This document shows positions 17,859-27,687 of a DNA stretch of 64,000 nt, piece after piece; the first letter of the stretch is position 1, and every line of letters starts with the position of its first letter. The DNA lies in assembly GCA_008933765.1 (NCBI GenBank), contig WBUK01000015.1:1-64000 (forward strand). The letters are read 5' to 3'. The notes under the pieces were generated by a model, which was not told the origin of the DNA, searched no databases, and saw nothing but the letters and a program-made list of their open reading frames with translations. The stretch comes from Ignavibacteriaceae bacterium (lineage in GTDB: Bacteria; Bacteroidota; Ignavibacteria; Ignavibacteriales; Ignavibacteriaceae). The position numbers and the translations under genes were made by a program.

Positions 17859-18668
17859 ATGGGTTCAATTAATATATTGTTCATCGGCGATATTGTCGGT
17901 AAACCGGGCTTTGAAATGGTGCAGGCATGGTTGCCGACACTTCAACAAAAATATAAAGCCGACGCCACCATAGTTAATGGTGAGAATACAAACGACGGTA
18001 AAGGAATTTTACAAAAAGAGGGGGAAGCCCTGTTCAACCTTGGGGTAAGAGTGATTACCGGCGGAAACCACACATGGGATAAACCTCATGCGCAGGAATA
18101 TCTGAAAAATGAACCGCGCGTGCTAAGACCGCAAAACTACCCCAGAGGTGCTCACGGGAACGGGCACTACATCTTCGATACCCCAAAAGGAAGGGTAGCC
18201 GTGCTCAATCTGCAAGGGCGAACTTTCATGCCGATTATTGATTGCCCTTTTCGCTCGGCAGAGTGGATATTGATGAACAAAATAAAAGACGCAAAAGTTA
18301 TAATTGTGGATTTTCATGCTGAAGCTACGGCTGAAAAACAGGCGCTTGCGCACTTTCTTGACGGGAAAGTTTCAGCAATTTTGGGGACTCACACGCATGT
18401 GCAGACTGCCGACGAGCGCATTTTCCCTCAGGGCACTGCTTTTATTACAGATGTCGGAATGTCGGGTCCCTACAATTCAGTTATCGGGATGAAAGTGGCA
18501 CCTGCGATTAACAGATTTTTGTATCAAACGCCGCAAAAGTATGAAACCGCACAGGAAGATGCTCACATTTGCGGGGTTTCACTGAAAATAGAGATAACAA
18601 CGGGCAAAGCACTGGAAATTGAAAGGTTTACTTTTCCCGAATTTGAAAGGTCGGTTAAAGCCGAATGA
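17859..18668 (+). CDS. ymdB: YmdB-type metallophosphoesterase (TIGR00282 family)
   Basis: 269 aa. Metal-binding motifs are in order: LFIGDIVGKPG near the start, NGENTNDGKGI, TGGNHTWDK, FHAEATAEK and GTHTHVQTAD. The family hydrolyses cyclic nucleotides such as 2',3'-cAMP in Bacillus; the role here is inferred. The stop overlaps the folD start by four bases. Confidence 0.93.
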   Translation: MGSINILFIGDIVGKPGFEMVQAWLPTLQQKYKADATIVNGENTNDGKGILQKEGEALFNLGVRVITGGNHTWDKPHAQEYLKNEPRVLRPQNYPRGAHGNGHYIFDTPKGRVAVLNLQGRTFMPIIDCPFRSAEWILMNKIKDAKVIIVDFHAEATAEKQALAHFLDGKVSAILGTHTHVQTADERIFPQGTAFITDVGMSGPYNSVIGMKVAPAINRFLYQTPQKYETAQEDAHICGVSLKIEITTGKALEIERFTFPEFERSVKAE

Positions 18669-19549
18669 TTTTGATTGACGGTAAAAAAGTTTCTTCCGAT
18701 ATAAAATCGGAGCTAAAAGAGGAGATTTCAGCTCTTTATAACAAAACGGGCAAATCACCCGGATTGGTGGTTATTATTGTCGGCAACAATCCGGCAAGCG
18801 AGGTATATGTGCGCAACAAGCACAAAGCCTGCGGCGAAGTGGGGATTAACTCAACAGTGCTCAACCTGCCGGAAGAAACAACTCAGGGTGAATTGTTGCA
18901 AAAAATCAGTGAGTTTAACGCCGACCCAAATATTCACGGGATTTTGGTTCAGCTGCCGCTTCCGAAACAGATTGAAGAAAGCGCCGTTATCCGTGCGATC
19001 GATCCGGGAAAAGATGTTGACGGGTTTCACCCCTACACTGTGGGCGAACTGGTGATTGGCGATCCGAAGTTTCAGCCGTGCACGCCTGCCGGAATAGTTG
19101 AACTGCTGAAAAGGTATGATATCGATCCATCAGGGCGGCATGTGGTTATAGTGGGGCGGAGCAACATCGTGGGAAAACCGGCTGCACTTCTTTTGATGCA
19201 GAAGAAAAAATTTGCTAACGCAATTGTTACGGTTTGCCACTCGGCTGCCAAGGATATTTCAGTTTTCACTAAACAGGCGGATATTTTAATTGCGGCGATG
19301 GGTGTCCCTAAGTTTATTAAAAAAGAGATGGTGAAACCGGGGGTTGTGGTTATTGATGTGGGCACAAACCGGATTGAAGACGCCACGACAAAATCCGGCT
19401 ACCGGTTGGTTGGCGATGTTGATTTTGAGGAGGTTTCCACCGTTGCTTCATATATCACCCCCGTTCCGGGAGGTGTGGGCCCCATGACTATCGCTATGTT
19501 ACTTAAGAACACGGTTAAATCTTTCAAAGAAACGATACGCAACGATTGA
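18665..19549 (+). CDS. folD: Bifunctional methylenetetrahydrofolate dehydrogenase/cyclohydrolase FolD
   Basis: 294 aa. Interconverts 5,10-methylene- and 10-formyl-tetrahydrofolate using NADP(H). Motifs: SEVYVRNKHKACGEVGI with the catalytic Lys, QLPLPKQI, PGKDVDGFHP, PCTPAGIVELL, the nucleotide-binding VVIVGRSNIVGKPAA and the C-terminal PVPGGVGPMT. It is coupled to ymdB. thyA and folA, which use the same folate pool, lie 7-8 kb downstream. Confidence 0.97.
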   Translation: MILIDGKKVSSDIKSELKEEISALYNKTGKSPGLVVIIVGNNPASEVYVRNKHKACGEVGINSTVLNLPEETTQGELLQKISEFNADPNIHGILVQLPLPKQIEESAVIRAIDPGKDVDGFHPYTVGELVIGDPKFQPCTPAGIVELLKRYDIDPSGRHVVIVGRSNIVGKPAALLLMQKKKFANAIVTVCHSAAKDISVFTKQADILIAAMGVPKFIKKEMVKPGVVVIDVGTNRIEDATTKSGYRLVGDVDFEEVSTVASYITPVPGGVGPMTIAMLLKNTVKSFKETIRND

Positions 19550-19652
19550 AATTTGATGCAATGAATAACGAACGAATAACGGAAAAGCAACGATAAAGCC
19601 TTTAAGCAACGAAAGAAAAAACGGCAGAATTTAAAAGAAACGACAGAATAAT

Positions 19653-20528
19653 ATGGACTCGAACAGAATTTCAAAGATCGTACATCAGGCGCTTTTGGAG
19701 AGGAAATTAAGCGATTTCTACTGCACTTCCGAGAGTTGCAAGGGGTGGGAGCGAAATGTTGTAACCCAGCCTTTAACGGTTAATAAAATTGTGAATGCCG
19801 GTGCTGAAAGAATTTCAGCCGGTATCGGTGTTGGGCACGAACTGAGCGACCGGGAGCTTGCCGGTATGATTGACCACACGCTGCTTAAACCTGACGCCAC
19901 AATTGAAGAGATAGAAACTCTGTGCGCCGAAGCGAAGCAGTTCAATTTTGCGAGTGTGTGCGTAAACCCTTGTCATGTAACGCGTTGCAGCTACCTGTTA
20001 AAAGGCACAAAAGTTAAGGTGTGCACCGTTATCGGATTTCCTTTAGGCTCTAACCCCACACAAATTAAGCGTGCCGAGGCAGAAAACGCAATAAACGACG
20101 GTGCCGAAGAGCTTGACATGGTTATCAATGTAGGCTGGTTAAAGTCGGGGTTATACCGCGAGGTGTTTGAGGATATTCAGCAGGTGGTAATTCCCGCAAA
20201 AAATAAAAGAGTAATGGTTAAAGTAATCCTTGAAACCTGTTTGTTAACCGACGAAGAAATAATTAAGGCGTGCGTTATCTGCAAAAAAGCGGGTGCTTCG
20301 TATGTTAAAACATCAACCGGTTTTTCAAAAGGTGGCGCAACGGTGCAGGCTATCGAGTTGATGAAAAGAGTTGTCGGTTCCACTGTTGGCGTTAAAGCTT
20401 CCGGCGGTATCCGCACCACTGAAGACGCACGGGCAATGGTAGAGCACGGTGCCGACAGAATCGGGGCGAGTGCGAGTGTGAAAATTGTTACCGGAGGCGA
20501 AGCTGGTTCTCGAAGTGGTGGTTACTAA
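19653..20528 (+). CDS. deoC: Deoxyribose-phosphate aldolase DeoC
   Basis: 291 aa, with an N-terminal extension of about 60 residues before the standard DHTLLKPDAT core. The Schiff-base Lys is in YVKTSTGFSKGGATV and the second active-site Lys in VGVKASGGIRT. It cleaves 2-deoxyribose 5-phosphate to glyceraldehyde 3-phosphate and acetaldehyde in nucleoside salvage. The 3' end overlaps a short HicB-like ORF by 44 bases. The AAGCAACGA-rich gap before it holds no gene. Confidence 0.95.
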   Translation: MDSNRISKIVHQALLERKLSDFYCTSESCKGWERNVVTQPLTVNKIVNAGAERISAGIGVGHELSDRELAGMIDHTLLKPDATIEEIETLCAEAKQFNFASVCVNPCHVTRCSYLLKGTKVKVCTVIGFPLGSNPTQIKRAEAENAINDGAEELDMVINVGWLKSGLYREVFEDIQQVVIPAKNKRVMVKVILETCLLTDEEIIKACVICKKAGASYVKTSTGFSKGGATVQAIELMKRVVGSTVGVKASGGIRTTEDARAMVEHGADRIGASASVKIVTGGEAGSRSGGY

Positions 20529-20721
20529 ATCGGATGACGGCTACACCGCCGAGATACCCTCTATAAACGGGTGTGAAACCTGGGCGCACACTGAAGACGA
20601 AGTGATTGAAAAAATTTTGGAACAGGCGATGTTCTACCTGAAAATTGACGATTTAAAACGACTGAAATTGGATAAATCAAGGGGAGATTTTTCCGTTACG
20701 GTTTATAAATTGATTTGCTGA
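20485..20721 (+). CDS. Small HicB/UPF0150-like protein overlapping deoC
   Basis: 78 aa from TTG at 20485; an in-frame GTG at 20515 would give about 68 aa. The pattern LEVVVTKSDDGYTAEIPSI, then GCETWAHTEDEVIEKILE, is the partial RNase-H-like fold of HicB antitoxins and similar small proteins. No HicA toxin ORF lies next to it, so a toxin-antitoxin role is not supported. A Shine-Dalgarno-like GGAGG (20493) sits inside the longer ORF, which leaves the start uncertain. Confidence 0.6.
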   Translation: MLPEAKLVLEVVVTKSDDGYTAEIPSINGCETWAHTEDEVIEKILEQAMFYLKIDDLKRLKLDKSRGDFSVTVYKLIC

Positions 20722-20883
20722 TGTGTTGGTTGGTAGGTTTATTAAGCGAGCAATTTGCAAGGGTGCGGGGTATCCGGGTTAAATTATAAGCAGGGGTTTC
20801 TAAAAAACCACCAATTTAGAAATTAAAGAAAATCTGAAAATTAAAAGAATCCGCAAACGAATCAGCTGCATTTCGTAAATAAA

Positions 20884-21480
20884 ATGGCAAGAACCGGAAG
20901 CATATCAGAAGCCCGCACAAAAAGACTGAATTTTGTAGCCTCCAACAGGCAAAACGATCTCACCATAGTTATCGAAAACATTCACGATCCGCACAATGTA
21001 AGCGCAATTTTACGCAGTTGCGACGCAGTGGGGGTTAAAACCATTTCACTTATTTACAACATCGAAAAATTCCCGAAACTTGGCGGCAAATCTTCCGCTT
21101 CCGCCTCTAAATGGATTGATGTCAAAAAATATAAAACAGTTGACGAATGCTTCTCCGACCTTCGTGGTGCCGGGTTTGTTATCGCCGCAAGCAGCCTGAA
21201 CGAAAATTCCCGCTCTTTATACGAGCCTGATTTAACGCAGAAAACCGCTTTTGTTATCGGGAACGAACATCGCGGGGTATCGGAAGAAGCGATCGAAAAA
21301 GCCGATTTCAGTTACTATATTCCGATGAAAGGGATGATACAAAGTCTTAACGCCTCAGTTGCAGCAGCAGTTTCGTTGTACGAGGCTTTCCGCCAAAAAT
21401 ATAACGCAGGGCATTACGATTCCCCGCGTCTTCCGCAGGATGAGTTTGATGAACTCATCGGCAGATGGAAGAAAAAATAA
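20884..21480 (+). CDS. TrmH/SpoU-family RNA 2'-O-methyltransferase
   Basis: 198 aa. SPOUT knot motifs: IENIHDPHNVSAILRSCDAVG (motif 1), FVIGNEHRGVSEE (motif 2) and IPMKGMIQSLNASVAAAVSLYE (motif 3). The closest known activity is methylation of G18 in tRNA (TrmH), but the exact RNA target cannot be told from sequence. S-adenosylmethionine is the donor. The ATG is preceded by only a weak Shine-Dalgarno. Confidence 0.9.
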   Translation: MARTGSISEARTKRLNFVASNRQNDLTIVIENIHDPHNVSAILRSCDAVGVKTISLIYNIEKFPKLGGKSSASASKWIDVKKYKTVDECFSDLRGAGFVIAASSLNENSRSLYEPDLTQKTAFVIGNEHRGVSEEAIEKADFSYYIPMKGMIQSLNASVAAAVSLYEAFRQKYNAGHYDSPRLPQDEFDELIGRWKKK

Positions 21481-21902
21481 CTGTTTTTTTAATAACTGAT
21501 TTTTCAGGGTTTCTTTTTTTTAGCTGTTGCTTTTCAATAACTCCTTTTCTTCAATAGTTTCTTTTCTCCCAAAACAATTACTCTATTCTTCAATATCTTC
21601 TTTTTGCACAAGCCAATAACTCCCTTTCTTCAGTGGTTTATTTTTCCACTAACCGAAAACTGTCTTTTTATTTAAACGGCAGGAAAGCCCATTTTCAAAT
21701 TTTGCATTCCGCAATTTGTAACTGAATATTTTCACTGTTAGTTTAGAGCGGGGAAATGCTTATTCAATTTTAGTTTATGATCTTTCCGACCAATCACCAT
21801 ATCGTTTTTTTACTACATGGAAAAATTCAGTGGTATTACCCTGATTCTCCCCAAAGTTCGTTATTTTTAAATTTTGTTTCAAATTAAAACGGCAAACGGA
21901 TC
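21481..21902. repeat. Gene-free T/C-rich stretch with ~40-bp tandem repeats
   Basis: Four imperfect units start at about 21491, 21535, 21575 and 21614 (spacing 44, 40, 39), sharing CAATAACTCC..TTCTTCAAT. The array ends near 21660. The rest (21660-21902) shows no gene; it must contain the aroA promoter, which I could not assign. No terminator hairpin for the methyltransferase gene was seen. Confidence 0.7.
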
Positions 21903-23216
21903 TTGAGCACTAAAGCGATAAAATTCATCGAGAAAATAAACGGCGAACTGCAGTTCATGGGGGATAAGTCTGTATCACACAGAGCATTAATTTTTACGGC
22001 GATGGCTGAGGGTGCCTCAAAAATCTTCAATCTTTCCCTAAGCGATGATGTCCGCTCTACTATGAATTGCCTCAGTGCTCTCGGTGCCGGGTTTAAGGTT
22101 GAAAAAGAAAAAACCACCACCCGTGTAATAACGGTAAAAGGTGTTGGTTACAAAGGGTTCACTGCGCCGGAAACGATACTGAATGCCGGCAATTCCGGCA
22201 CGACTGCCCGGCTTCTGGCTGGGTTACTCGCAGTTCAGGATTTTGAATCTGAAATCACCGGTGACGAATCGCTTCAAAGAAGGCCCATGGATCGGATATC
22301 GATTCCCTTAAACTCGCTCGGAAGCAAAATAAAACTTAACGAAAACAAATATCTCCCGATTAAAATAAAGCCCGGAAAAATCACCCCGCAGGAAATAACA
22401 CTATCCGTTGCCTCGGCACAGGTGAAAAGCGCCTTAATTTTGGCAGGTCTGCACACCGAAGATGGCGCACTTGAAATAATTGATCCTTACGAAACGCGCA
22501 ACCATACGGAAGAAATGCTGGGTATTCTGAGGGTTCCCGTTGGTTTGTCACCCGCAAAAAAAATGGTTGTATCAAAGAAAAACTACCCAAAAGCGGGGGT
22601 TTACACCGTTCCGGGTGACATTTCAAGCGCTATGTTTTTCATTGTTTTAGCACTGATTGCCGGTGAAAAGCTAACCGTGAAAAACCTTCTGCTTTCTTCC
22701 GAAAGAATTGCTGCACTCGAAATTCTGAAAAGAATGGAGGGAAATATCGAAATTATCAGGGAAGAAACCGGGAATTGCGGCAGACTGGGCGATATCGTTG
22801 TGCACAAATCTGATTTAATTAACACAGAAATTCTCCCGGAAGAAATACCCCTTATAATCGACGAAATTCCCGCCCTTTCCATCGCAGGTCTGTTCGCCGA
22901 AGGGGGGTTTTTAATCCGTAACGCAAAAGAATTAAGACTAAAAGAAACCGACAGAATATCCGCTATTGTTAAAAACTTAAAAGCCTGCGGCGTCGATGTT
23001 GAAGAATATGAAGACGGGTTTCTTATATATGGTAAAGAATTGAAAGAAAAAGGGAAATTTGAAAGCTTTGGCGACCACCGGATTGCGATGGCGTTCTCGG
23101 TGCTTGCTGCACTTCTGAATGAAGGGGGATTGATTAACGACTATGAATGTGTCTCGGTTTCCAACCCTGACTTCTACAAACAACTCGATTCAATAACTGT
23201 AAGAGGCAGATCATGA
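21903..23216 (+). CDS. aroA: 3-phosphoshikimate 1-carboxyvinyltransferase AroA
   Basis: 437 aa with a TTG start. EPSP synthase of the shikimate pathway; joins shikimate 3-phosphate and phosphoenolpyruvate. Motifs: MGDKSVSHRALIF with the active-site Lys, LNAGNSGTTARLL, QRRPMDRI, ETDRISAIVKNL and FGDHRIAMAFSV. The stop overlaps the next gene by four bases (ATGA), giving an unusual pairing with a secreted peptidase gene. Confidence 0.97.
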   Translation: MSTKAIKFIEKINGELQFMGDKSVSHRALIFTAMAEGASKIFNLSLSDDVRSTMNCLSALGAGFKVEKEKTTTRVITVKGVGYKGFTAPETILNAGNSGTTARLLAGLLAVQDFESEITGDESLQRRPMDRISIPLNSLGSKIKLNENKYLPIKIKPGKITPQEITLSVASAQVKSALILAGLHTEDGALEIIDPYETRNHTEEMLGILRVPVGLSPAKKMVVSKKNYPKAGVYTVPGDISSAMFFIVLALIAGEKLTVKNLLLSSERIAALEILKRMEGNIEIIREETGNCGRLGDIVVHKSDLINTEILPEEIPLIIDEIPALSIAGLFAEGGFLIRNAKELRLKETDRISAIVKNLKACGVDVEEYEDGFLIYGKELKEKGKFESFGDHRIAMAFSVLAALLNEGGLINDYECVSVSNPDFYKQLDSITVRGRS

Positions 23217-25069
23217 AGAGAAATTTATTTTTTCTGATCATTTTTTCGGGAAGTGTGGCATTCAGCCAGAACTTCGATATTAATCGATACATGCCGTTAA
23301 ATATTAAAAAAGCGGTTGAAAACTCAACCCGCTCATACGACGGAAAACCCGGCGCTAAATATGTTCAAAACGAACTTTCTTACAAGATCACTGCAGAGCT
23401 TCACCCCACTGAAGGAAAGGTAACCGGCTCGGAAGAGATAATTTTTAAGAACAATTTTGACGCCACGCTCGAAGATTTAGTCTTCAGGCTGTATCAGGAT
23501 TCCTTCAAAAAAGGTGTAATGCGCGACTTCCAGATCGACCCTGCCGACCTTCACGACGGGACGATTATAACCAACCTCAAAATAAACGGTGTACCAATCA
23601 ATCCCGAAGGGGACAAAGTAATGCGATACGGCACAACTATGAGCGTGAAGCTTGATGAACCAATACCCTCAGGAGGAAGTGTTGCCGTTTCCGTCAGCTG
23701 GGAAGTGCAACTGCCGAAAATCAACCGTGTCCGCATGGGAAAATACAATGATTCAACATTTTTCGTTGCTTACTGGTATCCTCAAATCTCTGTTTACGAC
23801 GATCTGCAGGGGTGGGATATGTCGAGCTACACAATGAATCACGAGTTTTACAACAATTTTGCCGATTTTGATGTTACAATAACGGTACCCGAAGGATACT
23901 TGGTTTGGGCAACGGGTGAACTTCAAAACCCGGGTGAAGTTTACTCTGATGAACTTCTGAAACTTTACAATAAGGCAAAAGGCTCCGAAGAGGTGGTGCA
24001 CATAATATCGAAGGAGAAAAAGAACGAACTCAAAACCCAAAAAGGGAAGAACAGATTCCATTACACTGCAAAGTATGTACCCGATTTTGCCTTCACTTCG
24101 GCAGTTGATTATTTATGGGATGCTTCGGTTATGACCGTTGACGCAAAAACGGGCAGAAAAACTTTTATTTCCGCCGTTTATAACGAAAACTCCAAAGATT
24201 TTTACGATGTGGCTGAAATTGCGCGCAAAGCGATAAAATATCTTTCGGAAGATTTGCCCGGTGTGCCTTATCCTTATCCCGCAATGACCGTGTTCAACGG
24301 GCAGGGTGGTATGGAGTTCCCAATGATGGTGAACGACGGCTCAACAGAAAGCTACACCTCTGCCGTGGGGCTTACTTCTCACGAAATTGCACACACTTGG
24401 TTCCCGTTCTTCATGGGCACAAACGAGGTTAAATATGCGCACATGGATGAAGGCTGGGCGGTTATGTTGCCCTTCAAGTTCCAGAAAGAAGCCGGAAATT
24501 ACAACCCTGTAGCGAGAACAATTGCAGTTTATGAAGCCCTTGCCGGCAGAGAATATGAAGTGCCGCCGATGGTTCCCTCAAACCAGTTAAGAGGGCAAAC
24601 TTACCGGATGACTGCCTATAACCGTCCGGCAACCGCTTATTATTTGCTGCAGGGTTACCTCGGTGAAGAAAAATTCCGGGAGGCGATGAGGTATTACATC
24701 TCTGAATGGAACGGCAAACACCCGATGCCTTTCGATTTCTTTAACTCTATGAGTACCTTTGCAGGTGAGGACTTAAGCTGGTTCTTCAAACCTTGGTTTT
24801 TCGACTGGGCGTATCCCGATCTGAGTTTTGAAGTAAGCGGCGGTGGCGAATACACTGTTACCAATAACGGAAGAATGCCCGTGCCGGTAAAGATTTATGA
24901 AGTAAAGGGTGATGAGAGAAAATTAGTTCACAGCCAACCCGTTTCTGTTTGGAAGGACGGCGCAACTTCCCTTAAAGTTAAACTTCCCAAACCGGCAGAG
25001 GGTGCTCACTTTGAACTGGGCGATAAAGAAACACCCGACGCAAACAGATCGGATAATGTAATAAAGTGA
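23213..25069 (+). CDS. Secreted M1-family zinc metallopeptidase
   Basis: 618 aa with a signal peptide at about 1-18. The M1 zinc site HEIAHTW is followed 18 residues later by the Glu ligand in MDEGWA. The exopeptidase GAMEN loop is GGMEF here, so the substrate end-recognition may differ from classical aminopeptidases. A C-terminal beta region (about 540-610) is ordinary for the family. It probably acts in the periplasm on peptides. Coupled to aroA. Confidence 0.9.
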   Translation: MKRNLFFLIIFSGSVAFSQNFDINRYMPLNIKKAVENSTRSYDGKPGAKYVQNELSYKITAELHPTEGKVTGSEEIIFKNNFDATLEDLVFRLYQDSFKKGVMRDFQIDPADLHDGTIITNLKINGVPINPEGDKVMRYGTTMSVKLDEPIPSGGSVAVSVSWEVQLPKINRVRMGKYNDSTFFVAYWYPQISVYDDLQGWDMSSYTMNHEFYNNFADFDVTITVPEGYLVWATGELQNPGEVYSDELLKLYNKAKGSEEVVHIISKEKKNELKTQKGKNRFHYTAKYVPDFAFTSAVDYLWDASVMTVDAKTGRKTFISAVYNENSKDFYDVAEIARKAIKYLSEDLPGVPYPYPAMTVFNGQGGMEFPMMVNDGSTESYTSAVGLTSHEIAHTWFPFFMGTNEVKYAHMDEGWAVMLPFKFQKEAGNYNPVARTIAVYEALAGREYEVPPMVPSNQLRGQTYRMTAYNRPATAYYLLQGYLGEEKFREAMRYYISEWNGKHPMPFDFFNSMSTFAGEDLSWFFKPWFFDWAYPDLSFEVSGGGEYTVTNNGRMPVPVKIYEVKGDERKLVHSQPVSVWKDGATSLKVKLPKPAEGAHFELGDKETPDANRSDNVIK

Positions 25070-25135
25070 GGTTCTCTCTTACTGCTCTTTTTAATTTCCG
25101 GGCAACGGACTTTAACTTGGTGAAGTAATTAAATA

Positions 25136-26362
25136 ATGTTCAAACGCACGACCGGGAAAAGGTCATATTTTGCAGCCTTTAAGCATCCTAACTACAGGTT
25201 GTGGGTAGTCGGTCAGTTAATTTCGCTTTTTGGAACCTGGATGCAGGCAACGGCTGAAGGGTTCCTTGTTTTTGAGCTTACGCATTCACCCGCATGGCTT
25301 GGATATGTCGGGTTTGCTGCCGGCATTCCGGTGTGGTTATTCTCGTCGTATGCAGGAAGTATAGCGGACAGATACCCTAAAAGAACCATACTGATGATCA
25401 CTCAGGGTGTGATGATGGCTTTGGCATTCAGCACAGCAACGCTCACCTTTTTGGGTTGGATAACACCACATCTTCTCCTGTTTTTCTCTTTCATGCTCGG
25501 GATGGCAAACACATTCGATGCACCGGTACGGCAGGCTTTTGTTGTTGAAATGGTGGGAAGAGAAGACCTTATGAACGCAATTGCGATTAATTCCGGTATG
25601 ACGAACGGTGCTACTGCAGTGGGGCCCGCTATGGCAGGCGTTACTTATGCTCTTTTCGGACCGGCATGGTGCTTCACGATGAACGGTATTTCTTTCATCG
25701 GTACCCTAACCGCACTGTATATGATGAAACTGCCACCGCATGAAAAAATTGAACGAAAATCGTCAATTATCGAGGATATTAAAGACGGTTTCCGCTATAT
25801 AAAAGGCAAACCGGTTATGCTGGCGATAATTCTGGTTGTTGCGTTTAACAGTGCCTTAGGCTTGGCATTTGCCACACTTTTCCCCGCATGGGCGGTAAAA
25901 GTTTTGAATGGGGACGCCGCAACGAACGGGTTTCTGCAGTCATCCCGCGGAATTGGCTCGCTACTTGGTGCTTTGGTTATGGCAATGCTCAGCCGGACGA
26001 AAAGGATGGGAATGTTCCTCTCGATTTCAATGATGGCTTTTCCCGTTTTCTTGTTGTTATTTTCGCTAACCGACACATTATTTGCTTCACTAAGTCTTTT
26101 GTTAATTGCGGGTTTTTTCCTTCTGTTTGTAATAAGTTTATCCAATGGGTTGCTTCAGTTGCTTGTCGCTGATGAATATCGTGGCAGGGTGATGAGCGTT
26201 CATACGATGACCTTTTTTGGGATGACGCCCGTTGGTGCTTTCATTTACGGGCAGCTTGCCGATCACTTAAGCGCGCCTGCGGCAATCCAGATTTGCGGAG
26301 GTATTTTGCTGCTTTTTAGCATATCAATGTTCATTTTCTTCCCCAGACTTCACCACGAATAA
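25136..26362 (+). CDS. MFS transporter, EntS-like (MFS_3)
   Basis: 408 aa with about twelve transmembrane segments. YRLWVVGQLISLFGTWMQ at the start and GSIADRYPKR in the first cytoplasmic loop are typical of the MFS_3/EntS group. Substrates in this group vary from siderophores to drugs, so none can be assigned. The ATG at 25136 starts 66 bp after the peptidase gene. Confidence 0.88.
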   Translation: MFKRTTGKRSYFAAFKHPNYRLWVVGQLISLFGTWMQATAEGFLVFELTHSPAWLGYVGFAAGIPVWLFSSYAGSIADRYPKRTILMITQGVMMALAFSTATLTFLGWITPHLLLFFSFMLGMANTFDAPVRQAFVVEMVGREDLMNAIAINSGMTNGATAVGPAMAGVTYALFGPAWCFTMNGISFIGTLTALYMMKLPPHEKIERKSSIIEDIKDGFRYIKGKPVMLAIILVVAFNSALGLAFATLFPAWAVKVLNGDAATNGFLQSSRGIGSLLGALVMAMLSRTKRMGMFLSISMMAFPVFLLLFSLTDTLFASLSLLLIAGFFLLFVISLSNGLLQLLVADEYRGRVMSVHTMTFFGMTPVGAFIYGQLADHLSAPAAIQICGGILLLFSISMFIFFPRLHHE

Positions 26363-26636
26363 CACTATTTGTGCCGGTGAGAGAGAAAAGCGCAGAACAA
26401 ATCTTCTTTATTCGTTTTTTTTCGATTGAATTGCTCTGTGCACTCAGGCAATGGCATCAACCCGCAATGATAAACCGCATTTCTAAAAAAAAATGGAAAG
26501 AAGTATTTCACGGCATTTCCAAAAAAAGAACTGCCGTTAAGTGCGCATAATTACACCTGAGCAAAGTGGTATATTTAGTAAATTACAGGTTAATATTTTT
26601 AATCTTTTCAGTGAATTATTACAAAGTGTTTAACAG

Positions 26637-27476
26637 ATGAAAGAATACCTCGATTTAGTAAGGTTAGTGATGAACGAGGGGGTCAGAAAACCTTCACGCA
26701 CAGGGATAGACACCATTTCATATTTCTCCGCTAACTATCGGGTAGATCTTGGGAAGGGGTTCCCTCTGCTGACTACAAAAAAAATGCAGTGGAAATCTCT
26801 GTTGCACGAAGTGTTGTGGTACCTTTCGGGGGAAAACCATATCAGAAACCTGAGGGAACACACTAAAATCTGGGACGCATGGGCTGACGAAAACGGCAAT
26901 CTCGAAACAGCATACGGCTATTACTGGCGACAATTCCCTTCGGCAGAAATGGATGAAAACGGAAACTGGCAGGTGCGGCAGGTGGATCAAATTCGTTATA
27001 TTATCGACGAAATTAAAAGAAACCCCTACAGCCGTCGGTTGATTGTTACGGCGTGGGAGCCGGGCAACGCAACAAAAAGCAAGCTGCCGCCGTGCCATTA
27101 CACTTTTGCTTTCAATGTGCAGGGTGATCGGCTAAATTGTCATCTTACCCAACGCTCGGGGGATATTGCGCTCGGAATACCCTTTAACTTAGCCGCTTAT
27201 TCAATTCTGACGATGATTATTGCAAATGAAACGGGGCTGCAACCGGGAATTTTTAGCCATACCATCATTGATGCTCACATTTATGTTGCCGATAAAGGCT
27301 CACCACAGGAGAAATTTGACCATTTAGAGGGGCTGAAACTACAGATTGAAAGAGAACCACTTCAGCTGCCCGCTTTGAAAATTGCAAAAAAACCGATTGA
27401 TGAACTTAAATTTGAAGATTTTGAGTTAACAGGTTATAACCATTTGCCCGTTATTAAATTCGAGGTTGCTGTATGA
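26637..27476 (+). CDS. thyA: Thymidylate synthase ThyA
   Basis: 279 aa. Converts dUMP and methylenetetrahydrofolate to dTMP and dihydrofolate. The catalytic Cys is in PPCHYTF; the dUMP phosphate site LTQRSGDIALGIPFN and folate contacts are intact, and it ends at HLPVIKFEVAV. It is somewhat longer than E. coli ThyA (264 aa) because of extra residues around the SAEMDENGNWQVRQ segment. folA follows after about 210 bp, and the two act in sequence. Confidence 0.98.
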   Translation: MKEYLDLVRLVMNEGVRKPSRTGIDTISYFSANYRVDLGKGFPLLTTKKMQWKSLLHEVLWYLSGENHIRNLREHTKIWDAWADENGNLETAYGYYWRQFPSAEMDENGNWQVRQVDQIRYIIDEIKRNPYSRRLIVTAWEPGNATKSKLPPCHYTFAFNVQGDRLNCHLTQRSGDIALGIPFNLAAYSILTMIIANETGLQPGIFSHTIIDAHIYVADKGSPQEKFDHLEGLKLQIEREPLQLPALKIAKKPIDELKFEDFELTGYNHLPVIKFEVAV

Positions 27477-27687
27477 AAAATTTTGAAAATAAAGTTTAAA
27501 TCATCCCGGAGGCAGTTCAGCAAACTTTGAGAATGAAATTTGAGAGCATTGCGGGTGAAGTTTGAATAGAAAACAAGTAACTTAGCGCTTTATCAACTGA
27601 ACTTCGGGCAACAATTCGAAAAGAATATGATGAAGCAAAATAAAATAAAACAAGATAAAACAAAATGAGAGGATTGATGGTTACAGT

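Noticed and set aside
20485-20721. Complete HicAB toxin-antitoxin system
   Set aside because: No HicA-like ORF lies on either side.
21491-21660. Possible CRISPR or RNA gene
   Set aside because: Only degenerate T/C-rich tandem units; no spacers, no stable fold visible.
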